Shown: in pieces, positions 1 to 10,309 of the stretch
How positions within the stretch are numbered: the first letter of the stretch is position 1
Layout: each line of letters starts with the position of its first letter
Assembly: GCA_025363655.1 (NCBI GenBank)
Contig: JANYDK010000032.1
Span: 1 to 64,000, forward strand
Origin: Deltaproteobacteria bacterium
GTDB taxonomy: Bacteria > Myxococcota_A > Polyangia > Polyangiales > JADJMO01
DNA: 64,000 bases
Reading direction: 5' to 3'
Program-made: the position numbers and the translations under genes
Notes under the pieces: generated by a model
Seen by the model: the letters and a program-made list of their open reading frames with translations, nothing else
Databases searched by the model: none
Told to the model about the DNA's origin: nothing

Positions 1-2
1 AT

Positions 3-1835
3 TCCGGAGGCACCGACACGACTGGCACCGACACGACCGGCACCGACACGACCGGCACCGACACGACCGGCACCGACACGACCGGCACCGACACGACCGG
101 CACCGACACGACCGGAGACACCGCCGTCACCGACTCTGGCGGAGACACCACCGACAGCGGCACCGACAGCGGCGGCGCGGACGCTGCCGACGCCGCGGAT
201 ACTGCCGACACGACGGTCGCCGATGCTGGCGCCGATACGACCGACACTGCTGACGCCGCTTGTCCGGCGCCGGTCACCGGGTCGGTCTTCGTATCGCCGA
301 CGGGAAGCGATACCACGGGCAACGGCTCGTCGGCTTGTCCGTTCGTCACCATCACCAAGGCGCTCTCGACGACGGTCGGCGCCAGCGGACCGACGACGAT
401 CAACGTCGCTTCGGGCGCGGGCGCGGCGCTCTTCACCTACGGCACCGGTTGCACCGCCGGCGCCGGCAAATGCGACGCGACGCCGATTCGCGTCACCGAC
501 GGGATGAACAAGGGCATCGTCATCAAGGGCTCGGGGGTCGATCCGTCGGGCCTCGTCGTCGTCGGTGGAAACGCCGCGACCGACACCGCGGTCTTCCAGG
601 TCAACGCGCCCAACGTTGGCTTCGCAAATATGACGATCTCCCCACGCAGAACTGCTTCTGGCTCGGGCGGGAGTCGCACCGTCGGCGCCGCTGGCATTCG
701 CTTCACCGCGCCGGCCGTCGCCTCGGGCTCGGAGGCCGTGGTGACGAACGTGATCATCGATGGCGTCATCCACACGTCCACCAGCGAGTCGACCGGCAGC
801 GGGCTCGAGCTCTCCAACGGGACCAGCCCGACGATCGGACCAGGCGTCACCATCGTCGGCGGTGATCACTCCGTCCTCGTGACGCAGCAGACGGCCGGCT
901 CGCCGAGCGTGGCCTCGAAGCCGCTCATCCTCTCGAGCGGCGCGGCTCCATCGTTCTTCCACTCGACGCAGTTCGCCTGCGTTCGTGTCGACAGCACCAA
1001 CGCCTCCGCCACGGTCATGCCGACGGCCGTGCTCACCGGAGGGTCGACCGATCCGGGACGCCTCCACCTCCAGGACTGCGGCGGCAACGGCGGCGTCGTC
1101 GTCGACACCGTCAAGCCTGGGAGCGCGGTCAACGTCACCAACACGCTCATCGACACCTCGGTGGCGACGGCGGCGGCCTACTACGGCATTCGCCTCCTCT
1201 CGTCGGGTCGTTTGGTCGCCAGCACCGGCGTGACGATCACCGGCATCAACGAGCTCGCGATCGGGACCGGCGCCGGCATCGAGGCGGGCGGCACCTCGGC
1301 CTTCGGATCGTCGATCGCCGGCGGCGCTTCACTCGGGGTCGTGGTGACCAAGAACCTCGGGAGCGGCGTGCGCATCACTGGCAACGCCGTCGCCGACATC
1401 GGCTACCTCACGTCGACCGGCAACCGCCGCAACGGCCTCCTTTGCGACGCCACTGCAGGCGCGAGCAGCCTCAACCTCAACCTCCGCAACTCGACCCTCA
1501 CCAGCAACGGAGCGGCGGGCGCCTTCATCACGGGCAAGCCGGGCGGAGGCTCGTGTGTCGCCAACCTCGGCTCGGCGACCGCGGCCGGCAACAACGTCTT
1601 CAACACCACGGCCGCGAAAAATGGCTCTGTCGGCCTCTGCTACACGGCGAGCACGGCGGCGACGCCGACGACCTCGACGTGGGGCTGCGGTCTCGCGTCG
1701 GGCACCGCATGCACAGCGGCGGTGGCCGTGGGTGCACCGAGCCCGCTCGCCGTCGCCGGTTGCGATCTCGTGGGCGACTACAACACCTCGGCGATGCTCA
1801 CCGTGGTGGTACCCCAGACGTGCTGCGGGCTCTGA
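3..1835 (+). CDS. Right-handed beta-helix (DUF1565-like) surface protein, 5' end missing
   Basis: The reading frame is open from the window edge to a TGA at 1833-1835, giving 610 visible residues; the start lies upstream. The visible N-terminal part is an Asp/Thr/Gly linker built from seven exact or near-exact GTDTT units, followed by more Asp/Ala-rich spacer. Next comes a segment around VFVSPTGSDTTGNGSSACP, typical of the DUF1565 opening of parallel beta-helix proteins. The rest is rich in Gly/Asn/Thr/Ser with repeated short hydrophobic turns (GVTITGIN, GVVVTKNLGSGVRITGN), as expected for stacked beta-helix coils. The few cysteines lie mostly in the last half. Likely a lipoprotein or otherwise secreted surface protein, because such low-complexity linkers follow lipoprotein signals elsewhere in this window. 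The ligand or substrate cannot be read from the sequence. Confidence 0.8.
   Translation, partial: SGGTDTTGTDTTGTDTTGTDTTGTDTTGTDTTGTDTTGDTAVTDSGGDTTDSGTDSGGADAADAADTADTTVADAGADTTDTADAACPAPVTGSVFVSPTGSDTTGNGSSACPFVTITKALSTTVGASGPTTINVASGAGAALFTYGTGCTAGAGKCDATPIRVTDGMNKGIVIKGSGVDPSGLVVVGGNAATDTAVFQVNAPNVGFANMTISPRRTASGSGGSRTVGAAGIRFTAPAVASGSEAVVTNVIIDGVIHTSTSESTGSGLELSNGTSPTIGPGVTIVGGDHSVLVTQQTAGSPSVASKPLILSSGAAPSFFHSTQFACVRVDSTNASATVMPTAVLTGGSTDPGRLHLQDCGGNGGVVVDTVKPGSAVNVTNTLIDTSVATAAAYYGIRLLSSGRLVASTGVTITGINELAIGTGAGIEAGGTSAFGSSIAGGASLGVVVTKNLGSGVRITGNAVADIGYLTSTGNRRNGLLCDATAGASSLNLNLRNSTLTSNGAAGAFITGKPGGGSCVANLGSATAAGNNVFNTTAAKNGSVGLCYTASTAATPTTSTWGCGLASGTACTAAVAVGAPSPLAVAGCDLVGDYNTSAMLTVVVPQTCCGL
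9..113 (+). repeat. Seven tandem 15-bp units inside the beta-helix protein gene
   Basis: GGCACCGACACGACC is repeated seven times head to tail; the first copy has T at its last base. Each unit is in frame and encodes Gly-Thr-Asp-Thr-Thr. Copy-number change would lengthen or shorten the linker without breaking the frame. There are no spacers, so this is not a CRISPR array. Confidence 0.95.
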
Positions 1836-1866
1836 TCGCTCGGTTCCTTCAGTTCCTTCAGTTCAC

Positions 1867-2670
1867 TCAGAGTGACGCCATCTTCGCGCCGTCGACGACG
1901 ATCGTCTGACCGCTGACGTAGCTTGCGGCGTCGCTGGCGAGGAAGGCGATCATCTTGCCCAACTCATCGGGATGGCCGAAACGGCCGAGTGGAATCGCGG
2001 CGGCCGTCTTCTTTCGCACCGCTTCCAGGTCGACGCCGGGCTCGATCATCCGTTCGTGGACGTGCTTCAGACGATCGGTGTCGAAGGAGCCCGGGGCGAC
2101 GTTGTTGACGGTGATGCCGAAGGGGCCGAGCTCCTTCGCCAACGTCTTGCACAGCCCGACGAGGGCGGGGCGCGTGACGTTGGAGAGGAGGAGTCCGGGG
2201 ATCGGTTCGCGCACGCTGCTGGAGGTGATGACGAGCATGCGACCATGACCGGCGGCCTGCATGTGCGGGAGCGCGGCGCGGAAGAGTCGCATCGTCGAGA
2301 GGAGAGTGCCTTCGAGGGCGTCGCGCCATTTGGCCTCGCCGCCATCGTCCGACGCAGCGAGCTCGAGGAAGCTCGAAGGCGGAGGACCCCCACCGTTGGC
2401 GACGACGACGTGGAGCGCGCCGAACGCAGCGACGGTCTCGGCGACCACGCGGACGAGGTCCTCCGCACGCCCGACGTCTCCGATCAGGGGGAGCACTTTT
2501 GTGCCTGTTTCTTCGCTCAATTCGGAAGCGACGCGGCTGACGTCGGCGGCCGTGCGTGCACAGATGGCGACGCTGGCACCCTCGCGTGCGAGCGCACGGG
2601 CAGAAGCGAGACCGAGCCCCTTGGTGGCGGCGGTGACGAGCGCGATGCGACCGGCGAGCTGGAGATCCAT
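1867..2670 (-). CDS. SDR-family oxidoreductase with substituted catalytic Tyr/Lys
   Basis: 267 residues, the usual length of a classical short-chain dehydrogenase. The Rossmann start reads LVTAATKGLG (residues 11-20), the NNAG position reads NGGG (92-95), and the VNNVAPG and C-terminal VSGQTIVVDGA segments are canonical. The catalytic YxxxK is absent: the equivalent stretch is S163-N-V-T-R167, so Tyr is replaced by Ser and Lys by Arg, while Ser150-152 remain. This matches a known 3-oxoacyl-ACP-reductase-like SDR subgroup that lacks the normal tetrad, so redox activity should not be assumed. The gene lies 36 bp downstream of the Lys/Ala-tailed gene on the same strand and is probably cotranscribed with it. 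Start chosen at the ATG giving MDLQLAGRIAL. Confidence 0.9.
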   Translation of the reverse strand: MDLQLAGRIALVTAATKGLGLASARALAREGASVAICARTAADVSRVASELSEETGTKVLPLIGDVGRAEDLVRVVAETVAAFGALHVVVANGGGPPPSSFLELAASDDGGEAKWRDALEGTLLSTMRLFRAALPHMQAAGHGRMLVITSSSVREPIPGLLLSNVTRPALVGLCKTLAKELGPFGITVNNVAPGSFDTDRLKHVHERMIEPGVDLEAVRKKTAAAIPLGRFGHPDELGKMIAFLASDAASYVSGQTIVVDGAKMASL

Positions 2671-2706
2671 CTTGTTGGACTCTTTCGCTCTGCTCGGAGG
2701 ATCGCG

Positions 2707-3960
2707 CTACTTTTTCTTCTTCGCGGGCGCGGGCGACTGACTCGTCTTGCTCTTGGCGGCCGCGGACGGAGCGTGCTTCACCGCTGCCTTCGCCTTCGGC
2801 TTGCCAGCCGGCGCGGGCTTGGCAGCGGGCGCCTTGCCCTTCGGCGGCGGCGGGGCGGTCTTGCCGGATTTTTTCGACCCCTCGGCCTTGGCGGCGGTCT
2901 TCGCTGCGGGCGCGGGCTTTGGCGCCTTCAACTGCTCGATGACCAGGCGCGCCGCTTCGCCCTGCGGGCTCTTGCGCACGGCCATCTCTTCTAGCGCTGC
3001 TTTTCCGAGATCTTCGTGATCGGCGAACCAACGCAGTGGGACGTCTTTCGCCATCTTCTTCTGCGAGAGCGTCAGCATGATGGGGACGATTTTGGCGTTC
3101 TTGATGGTGCCGAACTCTTCCGCGAAGCGGAGCACGGCCCATCGCGGCAACGCCTTGGCCCGCTCGGAGAAGTGGTCGAGCAGCTCGGGACCACCGAGAT
3201 AGACGAGGCGCGGCGTGAGGCTGAGGACGTGCTCGTCGGTCTGCGCGTTGGTGCGGATGAGACCGGGATCGTCGAGGACGTGGTGACAGGCGCAGAGCGC
3301 CTTCACGCGATTGCGGCGCACGGCATCGGAGCCATGGAGCACGAGATCGAACGCGAGGTGAAGTGAGCGACCTTCGGGCGCCTTCTTCATCAACGCTTCG
3401 ATGCGCGCGCGGAATTTCTTCTTCTGCGCGTCGGGGAGCCGCAGGAGGAAGAAGCCGAGGTGATAGGCCGCAGGCAACGCCGCCGGCGCGACCACCGCGG
3501 TGAAGAAGGCGTGTTTGAGCGCGTCGCTCAGCCAGTCTTTCGGCTGGTAGCGCTCGAAGCGCGAGCAAATCGCGTCGGCGATGAACTCGGTGCCGAGCAT
3601 CGCCTCGAGGAGCAGGAGGAAGTCGGCGACCTGCAGCTGCGGCCGGACGACGTTCGCCCCCAGCATCTTGTCGACGAGCTTCTTCGCCTCTTCGGGCGTC
3701 GGCGCCGTCGTCTTGTGCAGGGCGGCTTCCCACTCGCTGCTCTTGGGACTCTCGAGGAGCGCGCGCACGTAGCGGTGCGCCGTCTCTCGAGGCCACTCGA
3801 CACCGAAGAGGGCAGGCGGCTCAGGGTCTTCGAGGACCTGCTTGGCCGTCTCCTCCGGCTTCTTGTCGAGCTTGTGCTTGTCGGCGAGCGTACGGACGTG
3901 CGGCCAACCGAGGGCGTATCGCCGGTCCTGCTCGGGGGTGAACGAGAAGCCCTTCGCCAT
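2707..3960 (-). CDS. Conserved-looking protein with Lys/Ala/Pro tail, unknown function
   Basis: About 417 residues; I do not recognise the family. The first ~340 residues are alpha-helical in character with several Trp/Arg-rich helices and no signal peptide or membrane segment, so it is probably cytoplasmic. The last ~75 residues are low-complexity [16 protein letters not shown]-type sequence ending in KKKK, similar in composition to histone-H1-like or AlgP-type tails that bind nucleic acid. An in-frame GTG at 3975 would add five residues; I prefer the ATG at 3960 because a -10-like TATTGT on the minus strand sits over the GTG. It is divergent from gltB and probably heads an operon with the SDR gene. 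Nucleic-acid binding is inferred from composition only. Confidence 0.75.
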   Translation of the reverse strand: MAKGFSFTPEQDRRYALGWPHVRTLADKHKLDKKPEETAKQVLEDPEPPALFGVEWPRETAHRYVRALLESPKSSEWEAALHKTTAPTPEEAKKLVDKMLGANVVRPQLQVADFLLLLEAMLGTEFIADAICSRFERYQPKDWLSDALKHAFFTAVVAPAALPAAYHLGFFLLRLPDAQKKKFRARIEALMKKAPEGRSLHLAFDLVLHGSDAVRRNRVKALCACHHVLDDPGLIRTNAQTDEHVLSLTPRLVYLGGPELLDHFSERAKALPRWAVLRFAEEFGTIKNAKIVPIMLTLSQKKMAKDVPLRWFADHEDLGKAALEEMAVRKSPQGEAARLVIEQLKAPKPAPAAKTAAKAEGSKKSGKTAPPPPKGKAPAAKPAPAGKPKAKAAVKHAPSAAAKSKTSQSPAPAKKKK

Positions 3961-4089
3961 CGGATCTGGCGACACAATACGGATTTCACGCCCTTTTGGT
4001 GATTTTTTTGCAACCTTCGAGCCCGAGCCTTGCTTTCTCGGGTTTCCGCCTCCTCGAATGCTTGCCCCAGCGCGAATCAGGCTGCCCCT

Positions 4090-4123
4090 TTGCGCATCGC
4101 GTCAGACTTGCGATACTCCCGCG
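4090..4123 (+). promoter_or_regulatory. Candidate gltB promoter for leaderless transcript
   Basis: TTGCGC at 4090-4095, a 16-bp spacer, then GATACT at 4112-4117. Only six bases (CCCGCG) separate the -10 from the ATG at 4124, and there is no Shine-Dalgarno sequence. Transcription would begin at or next to the start codon. Confidence 0.4.
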
Positions 4124-7100
4124 ATGCCGCTCCCTCCCCGCCAGGGACTCTACGACCCCTCCTTCGAACGGGACGCGTGTGGCCTCGGGTTCGTCGCCAC
4201 TTTGAAGGGCGTCGCCACGCACGACGTGGTCGCGCAAGCGCTCGAGATCCTCGCCAACCTCACGCACCGAGGCGCGGCGGGTTGCGATCCGTGTACCGGC
4301 GATGGCGCGGGCGTGCTTCTCCAGATCCCGCACGAGCTCTATGCGATCGATCGCGCGCGGTCGGGCTTCTCTACGCCCGAGCCGGGCGACTATGCGGTGG
4401 CGACGTGTTTCCTCTCGCAGAATCCGGCGCGGCGTCGGCAGCAGCAGGCGATCCTCGAGGCTGCCGTGCAACACCACGAGCAGCGGGTGCTCGGTTGGCG
4501 TGACGTGCCGACGAGCTCTGCGGCGATCGGGCCGACCGCGCGCGCTTCGATGCCGACCATCCGGCAGCTCTTCATCGGACGCGAGTGCAGCAAAGAGTCG
4601 TTCGAGCGGGTGCTCTTCACGATTCGCAAACGAGCCGGGCGCACGGCGAGTGAGCGCGCGGTCTCGACGCCGGGGGACGAGCTCTACCTCGCCAGCTGTT
4701 CGTCTCGCACCGTCGTCTACAAAGGACTGATGCTCGCGGAGCAGCTCGCCGCGTTCTATCCCGACCTCGGCGACAAGCGAGCGGTCTCGCGTCTGGCGAT
4801 GGTCCACTCGCGCTTCTCGACCAACACGTTCCCGACTTGGGAGCGCGCGCATCCCTTCCGTCTCATCGCGCACAACGGCGAGATCAACACCCTCTCCGGC
4901 AACCGCGCGTGGATGTCGGCGCGCGAGCCTCTCCTCAAGAGCGAGCTCTTCGGCGACTCGCCCGACACCATCGAGGACTTCAAGCCGATCATCCGGCCGG
5001 GCGGCTCCGACAGCGCGTCGCTCGACAACGTCGTCGACTTCCTCGTCGCCAGCGGGCGCTCGCTCCCGCACGTGATGATGATGCTCGTCCCCGAGGCCTT
5101 CGTCCCCGATCCGTTCTCCGGATCGGGCGCGAACCCAGGAAGTGGCGAAAAACAAGGCGTTTCGGAGATGAATGCGTCGCTCCGCGCGTTCTACGAGTAT
5201 CACGGTTGCCTCGTCGAGCCGTGGGATGGACCGGCGGCGCTGACCTTCACCGACGGTCACTTGATCGGCGCGATGCTCGACCGCAACGGCCTTCGTCCGG
5301 CCAAGTACGTGGTGACGAACGACGGGCTGGTGGTGCTCGCGAGCGAGTTCGGCGTCCTCGACATTCCGGCGTCGCGCGTCAGCGAGAAGGGGCGCGTGCA
5401 GCCGGGGAAGATGTTCCTCGTCGACACCGAGAACGGGCGCATCGTCCCCGACGAAGAGGTCAAGCACGAGGTCTCGACGCGCAAGCCGTACCGCGCGTGG
5501 GTCGAAGAGAACAAGCTCGAGCTGGCGCAGCTCCCCGCCGTCGCCTCTCCGTACACGCCGAGCGAGAGCGACCTCGCGCGTCTGCAACAGGTCTTCGGGT
5601 ACACCGAGGAAGATCTGAAAATGCTCCTCGCGCCGATGGCCGCGGCGGGGGAAGAGCCGGTCGGTTCGATGGGCGTCGACGCGCCCTTGGCGGTGCTCTC
5701 GGAGAAGCCGCAGCTGCTCTTCCGCTATTTCAAGCAGGCCTTCGCGCAGGTGACGAACCCGCCGATCGATCCGATTCGCGAAGAGATCGTGATGTCGATG
5801 GTCAGCTGCGTCGGGCCCGAAGGGAACCTCCTCGAGGAGCGTCCGGGCCAAGGGCGCATGCTGCAGCTGCCGCATCCGATCCTCACGAGCGACGATCTCG
5901 CCAAGCTCCGCCGCAACCTGGCGATGGATTTTCGCACTTGCACGCTCGGCGCGCGCTTCGCCGTCGATGGCAGCGAGGGCGATCCCGAGGTCGCGCTCCG
6001 TCGGGCGATCGATCGTCTCTGCGAGGAGGCGACGCACGCGATTCGCACCGGAAAAGCGAGCATCCTCGTGCTCAGCGATCGCGACGTCGGTCCTGGCTTC
6101 GCGCCGATCCCGAGCCTCCTCGCCACCGCGGCCGTGCACCATCATTTGATGCGCACCGGCGATCGCGTGCGCGCGGGCCTCGTCGTCGAGACCGGCGAAG
6201 CGAGGGAGGTCGCGCACCTCGCGCTCCTCGTCGGTTTCGGTGCCGGCGCGGTCAACCCTTACCTCGCGCTCGACACCGTGGCCCACCTCGCCCGGAGTGG
6301 CGCCTTGCCGAAGGCGACGTCGCCCGAGAAGGCGCTCGTCAACTACGTCAAAGCCCTGAAAAAAGGGCTCCTCAAGACCATGTCGAAGATGGGGATCAGC
6401 GCCGTCTCGAGCTACCACGGCGCGCAGATCTTCGAGGCCATCGGCGTCGACCAGGTGGTCATCGACGAATACTTCACCGGGTGTCCCTCGCGCATTCGCG
6501 GCGTCGGGCTCGGAGAGATCGCCGGCGAGTCGATCGCTCGTCACGCGCGGGCCTACGGGCCGATTCCTGCGACCAAGCTCGACGTCGGCGGCCTCGTTCA
6601 CTACCGCGTGCCGCACCCGAACGGTGGCGGAGGCGAGGTGCACCTCTGGACGCCGCAATCGGTCGCGAGCTTGCAGCAAGCCGTCCGTCGCAACGACGCC
6701 GCGAGCTACGCCGACTACTCGCGACGGATCAACGAGCAGGGTGATCATCCGGTGACGTTGCGCGGCCTCTTCGAGCTCGCGCCGCCGCCGGGTCGTCGTC
6801 CCGTGCCCATCGCCGAGGTCGAGGCCGCGTCGTCGATCGTCCGTCGCTTCGCCACCGGCGCGATGTCCTTCGGGAGCATCTCCAAGGAGGCACACGAGAA
6901 CCTGGCGGTGGCGATGAACCGCATCGGAGGCAAATCGAACACCGGCGAGGGCGGCGAAGATCCCTCACGTTTCGCCGACGAACGACGCTCGGCGATCAAG
7001 CAGGTCGCCTCGGGTCGCTTCGGGGTCACCGCCGAGTACCTCACCAACGCCGACGAGCTGCAAATCAAGATGGCCCAGGGCGCGAAGCCCGGAGAGGGAG

Positions 7101-8818
7101 GTCAGCTCCCCGGTCACAAGGTGGACGCGATCATCGCGCGCGTGCGGCACAGCACGCCGGGCGTGACGCTCATCTCGCCGCCGCCGCACCACGACATCTA
7201 CTCGATCGAAGATCTGGCGCAGCTCATCTTCGATTTGAAGAACGTCAATCCGCGCGCGCGCATCAGCGTCAAGCTGGTGGCCGAGGCGGGCGTCGGCACC
7301 ATCGCCGCGGGCGTCGCCAAGGCGCACGCCGACGTCATCTTGATCAGCGGACACGACGGCGGCACCGGCGCCTCGCCGTTGACGTCGATTCAACACGCCG
7401 GATCACCCTGGGAAATAGGCCTCGCCGAGACGCAGCAGGTGCTGGTGATGAATGGCCTCCGTGGGCGCGTGCGCCTGCAGGTCGATGGGCAATTGAAGAC
7501 CGGCCGCGACGTCGCCATCGGCGCGCTGCTCGGGGCCGAGGAGTTCGGCTTCGCCACCGCGCCGCTCGTCGCTTCCGGTTGCATCATGATGCGCAAGTGT
7601 CACCTCAACACCTGCCCGGTCGGCGTCGCCACGCAGGATCCCGAGCTGCGCTCACGCTTCCCCGGCAAGCCCGAGCACGTCATCCACTACATGTTCTTCG
7701 TCGCCGAAGAGCTGCGGGCGATCATGGCGAGCCTCGGGTTTCGAACCGTCGACGAGATGGTCGGTCAGGTCGAGTGCATCGTCCCGAGGCGGCTCGACGC
7801 GCGCAAGACGCCGAAGCTCGCCAAGCTCGACTTCAGCGAGGTGCTCTATCGCCCGAAAGAGGCGGAAAAAGAGGCGCTTCGATGGTGTGAGCCGCAAGAT
7901 CACAACCTCCGTGACGTCCTCGATCACGCGTTGATCGCGCAGGCCGAGGGAGCCCTCGCCGGCACGCGCAAGGTCTTCGTCACCACCGCCATCCGCAACC
8001 GCGATCGCGCCTTCGGAGCCATGCTCAGTGGAGAGATCGCGCGCAGGCACGGCGAGACGGGGCTCCCCGAGGACACCATCGTCGTCCGCGCGATCGGCAG
8101 CGCCGGCCAGAGCTTCGGTGCCTTCGCCGCGCGCGGGCTCACGCTCGAGCTCGAGGGCGACGCCAACGACTACGTCGGCAAGGGTCTGTCGGGTGGCGTC
8201 CTCGCCGTCACGCCGCCGAAGGACGCGCCGTTTCGCGCGGAAAATCAGGTCATCGTCGGCAACACCGTGCTCTACGGCGCCATCGCCGGGCGCGCCTTCT
8301 TCCATGGTCGCGCCGGTGAGCGCTTCGCCGTTCGCAACTCGGGCGCCACCGCGGTCGTCGAAGGCTGTGGCGATCACGGGTGCGAGTACATGACCGGAGG
8401 GCTGGTCGTCGTCCTCGGCACCACCGGCCGCAATTTCGCGGCTGGAATGAGCGGCGGTGTCGCCTACGTCTTCGACGAGGACGCGGGCTTCGTCGGCCGC
8501 TGCAACCGCGAGATGGTCGCGCTCGAAGCGATGGACGACAGCGAGGCGGAGGCGGTGCGCGCGCTCGTCGTCGAGCATGTGGCCCGCACCGGCAGCGCGA
8601 AAGGCTCGTCGCTCCTCTCGCAATGGGAAGATGCGCGCACGCGGCTCGTGAAGGTGATGCCGAGCGAGTACCGACGCATCCTCGCCGAGCGCGCGGTGCT
8701 CCCAGAGACGGCCGGACGTCTCCCCGCCGACGACAAGGAAGGCGCCAGCATCGCGCCGAAACCGTACGTATCCGCCGGCCGCTGGGTCCGCGAAGGCGAT
8801 GAGGTGGCCCATGGCTGA
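4124..8818 (+). CDS. gltB: Glutamate synthase (NADPH) large subunit
   Basis: Makes two glutamates from glutamine and 2-oxoglutarate, taking electrons from GltD; cytoplasmic, central to ammonia assimilation. 1564 residues, normal for GltB. Cys19 in DACGLGFVA should become the N-terminal nucleophile of the class II glutaminase domain after a short propeptide is removed. The middle and FMN-binding synthase domains follow (for example [16 protein letters not shown] and [11 protein letters not shown]). Cys1153, Cys1159 and Cys1164 form the Cx5Cx4C [3Fe-4S] motif in [15 protein letters not shown], and the C-terminal beta-helix GXGXG-type domain completes the protein. The frame is open upstream to 3842, but homology begins at [20 protein letters not shown]. 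It overlaps gltD by a few bases, consistent with translational coupling. Confidence 0.97.
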   Translation: MPLPPRQGLYDPSFERDACGLGFVATLKGVATHDVVAQALEILANLTHRGAAGCDPCTGDGAGVLLQIPHELYAIDRARSGFSTPEPGDYAVATCFLSQNPARRRQQQAILEAAVQHHEQRVLGWRDVPTSSAAIGPTARASMPTIRQLFIGRECSKESFERVLFTIRKRAGRTASERAVSTPGDELYLASCSSRTVVYKGLMLAEQLAAFYPDLGDKRAVSRLAMVHSRFSTNTFPTWERAHPFRLIAHNGEINTLSGNRAWMSAREPLLKSELFGDSPDTIEDFKPIIRPGGSDSASLDNVVDFLVASGRSLPHVMMMLVPEAFVPDPFSGSGANPGSGEKQGVSEMNASLRAFYEYHGCLVEPWDGPAALTFTDGHLIGAMLDRNGLRPAKYVVTNDGLVVLASEFGVLDIPASRVSEKGRVQPGKMFLVDTENGRIVPDEEVKHEVSTRKPYRAWVEENKLELAQLPAVASPYTPSESDLARLQQVFGYTEEDLKMLLAPMAAAGEEPVGSMGVDAPLAVLSEKPQLLFRYFKQAFAQVTNPPIDPIREEIVMSMVSCVGPEGNLLEERPGQGRMLQLPHPILTSDDLAKLRRNLAMDFRTCTLGARFAVDGSEGDPEVALRRAIDRLCEEATHAIRTGKASILVLSDRDVGPGFAPIPSLLATAAVHHHLMRTGDRVRAGLVVETGEAREVAHLALLVGFGAGAVNPYLALDTVAHLARSGALPKATSPEKALVNYVKALKKGLLKTMSKMGISAVSSYHGAQIFEAIGVDQVVIDEYFTGCPSRIRGVGLGEIAGESIARHARAYGPIPATKLDVGGLVHYRVPHPNGGGGEVHLWTPQSVASLQQAVRRNDAASYADYSRRINEQGDHPVTLRGLFELAPPPGRRPVPIAEVEAASSIVRRFATGAMSFGSISKEAHENLAVAMNRIGGKSNTGEGGEDPSRFADERRSAIKQVASGRFGVTAEYLTNADELQIKMAQGAKPGEGGQLPGHKVDAIIARVRHSTPGVTLISPPPHHDIYSIEDLAQLIFDLKNVNPRARISVKLVAEAGVGTIAAGVAKAHADVILISGHDGGTGASPLTSIQHAGSPWEIGLAETQQVLVMNGLRGRVRLQVDGQLKTGRDVAIGALLGAEEFGFATAPLVASGCIMMRKCHLNTCPVGVATQDPELRSRFPGKPEHVIHYMFFVAEELRAIMASLGFRTVDEMVGQVECIVPRRLDARKTPKLAKLDFSEVLYRPKEAEKEALRWCEPQDHNLRDVLDHALIAQAEGALAGTRKVFVTTAIRNRDRAFGAMLSGEIARRHGETGLPEDTIVVRAIGSAGQSFGAFAARGLTLELEGDANDYVGKGLSGGVLAVTPPKDAPFRAENQVIVGNTVLYGAIAGRAFFHGRAGERFAVRNSGATAVVEGCGDHGCEYMTGGLVVVLGTTGRNFAAGMSGGVAYVFDEDAGFVGRCNREMVALEAMDDSEAEAVRALVVEHVARTGSAKGSSLLSQWEDARTRLVKVMPSEYRRILAERAVLPETAGRLPADDKEGASIAPKPYVSAGRWVREGDEVAHG

Positions 8819-10271
8819 AGAGATCAAAGAGCTCAAAGACTCGAAAGACGCGCCGCGGAAGAACAAGACGCGCGGCTTTCTCGAGATTCGTAGGACGAAG
8901 CACGACACCCGTCCGATCGTCGATCGACTCCGCGATTTCCGCGAGCTCGACTTGCCGCTCGAGCCGGTCGTGCTGCGCGATCAAGCGACGCGGTGCATGG
9001 ACTGCGGAATTCCCTTCTGTCACGACGGCTGCCCGCTCGGCAACCTCATCCCCGAGTGGAACGAGCTGGTCCACGCTGGGCGCTTGGACGAAGCCGTCGC
9101 CTCGCTCCACGCGACCAACAATTTTCCGGAGGTGACCGGGCGCATCTGTCCGGCGCCGTGCGAAGCCTCGTGCGTGCTCAACATGCAGAACGAGCCGGTC
9201 ACCATCAAGGACATCGAGCGCTCGATCGGCGATCGGGCGATGGCCCCGGGCTCTGCAGCGTTGCGTCCGCAGAAGCCGAAGGCACGCACCGGCAAGCGTG
9301 TGGCGGTCATCGGTTCGGGCCCCGCCGGTCTCGCCGCCGCGCAGCAACTCGCGCGTCGTGGTCACGACGTCACCGTGCTCGAGAAGGCCGACCGGCCAGG
9401 TGGATTGCTTCGTTATGGAATTCCCGATTTCAAGCTGGAAAAGAAGCTAATCGATCAACGCATCGAGCAGATGACCGCCGAAGGGGTGACCTTCCGATGT
9501 GGGGTCAACGCCGGGGTCGACATCCCTGCCGACGCACTCCGCAAGCAGTACGACGCACTGGTGCTCGCGGGTGGTGCGATGGTCCCGCGCGATCTCCGCT
9601 GCGCCGGCCGCGAGCTCTCCGGGGTGCACTTCGCGATGGATTTCCTCGCGCAGCAGAACCGCCGCGTGGCCGGGCTCATCGTCCCCGAGCAGGAGGCGAT
9701 CGTCGCGACGGCGCGTGACGTCGTGGTGCTTGGTGGCGGTGACACCGGCAGCGACTGCGTCGGGACCTCGCTCCGCCAAGGGGCGAAGAGCGTCACCTCG
9801 CTCGAGCTGATGCCGCGTCCGCCCGAGGAGCGTCGCGACGAGAACCCGTGGCCGCAGTGGCCGCTCGTCTTTCGCACCAGCTCGTCGCACGAAGAGGGTG
9901 GGCAGCGCGACTTCGGCGTCATGACCAAGCGGCTCCTCGACGACGATCACGGCAACGTGCGCGCGCTCGAGGCGGTGCGGGTGACGATGAAGGACGGGCA
10001 GCTCGTCGAGATCGCCGGCTCGCGATTCGAAATCCCCTGCACGCTCCTGCTCCTGGCGATGGGCTTCGTCGGGCCGGTGCGGCAGGGGCTCCTCGATCAG
10101 CTCGGCGTCACGCTCGACGCGCGCGGCAACGTCAAAGCCGAGCTGGGAAAGACCAACGTTCCCGGCGTCTTCACGGCTGGTGACATGTCGCGTGGGCAGT
10201 CACTGGTGGTGTGGGCGATCGCCGAAGGACGTCGCTGCGCCGAGAGCGTCGACGCCTATCTACGCGGCTGA
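8811..10271 (+). CDS. gltD: Glutamate synthase (NADPH) small subunit
   Basis: Passes electrons from NADPH via FAD and Fe-S clusters to GltB. 486 residues from this start. N-terminal cysteines C62, C65, C70, C74 and C113, C117, C121 (in [13 protein letters not shown] and CPAPCEASC) are the usual cluster ligands. The FAD-binding GSGPAG is at 168-173, with [17 protein letters not shown] after it. The NADPH site is in [14 protein letters not shown], and [17 protein letters not shown] is the C-terminal FAD contact. The start at 8811 (MAEEIKEL) has GAGGTGG just upstream; an in-frame ATG at 8799 would add four residues. Overlaps the gltB stop codon. Confidence 0.96.
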   Translation: MAEEIKELKDSKDAPRKNKTRGFLEIRRTKHDTRPIVDRLRDFRELDLPLEPVVLRDQATRCMDCGIPFCHDGCPLGNLIPEWNELVHAGRLDEAVASLHATNNFPEVTGRICPAPCEASCVLNMQNEPVTIKDIERSIGDRAMAPGSAALRPQKPKARTGKRVAVIGSGPAGLAAAQQLARRGHDVTVLEKADRPGGLLRYGIPDFKLEKKLIDQRIEQMTAEGVTFRCGVNAGVDIPADALRKQYDALVLAGGAMVPRDLRCAGRELSGVHFAMDFLAQQNRRVAGLIVPEQEAIVATARDVVVLGGGDTGSDCVGTSLRQGAKSVTSLELMPRPPEERRDENPWPQWPLVFRTSSSHEEGGQRDFGVMTKRLLDDDHGNVRALEAVRVTMKDGQLVEIAGSRFEIPCTLLLLAMGFVGPVRQGLLDQLGVTLDARGNVKAELGKTNVPGVFTAGDMSRGQSLVVWAIAEGRRCAESVDAYLRG

Positions 10272-10309
10272 ATCTACGGCGAATCTTCGGCGAAACGAGA
10301 CGTCCCGAT

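Noticed and set aside
1-113. CRISPR-like regular repeats
   Set aside because: Units are contiguous with no spacers, in frame, and part of a coding linker.
3986-6895. Very long open frame on the minus strand opposite gltB
   Set aside because: Arg/Glu/His-dominated translation with no domains; a typical antisense shadow of a GC-rich gene. The same applies to the long antisense frames at 14408-15835, 15804-18026, 32789-34840 and 35187-37223.
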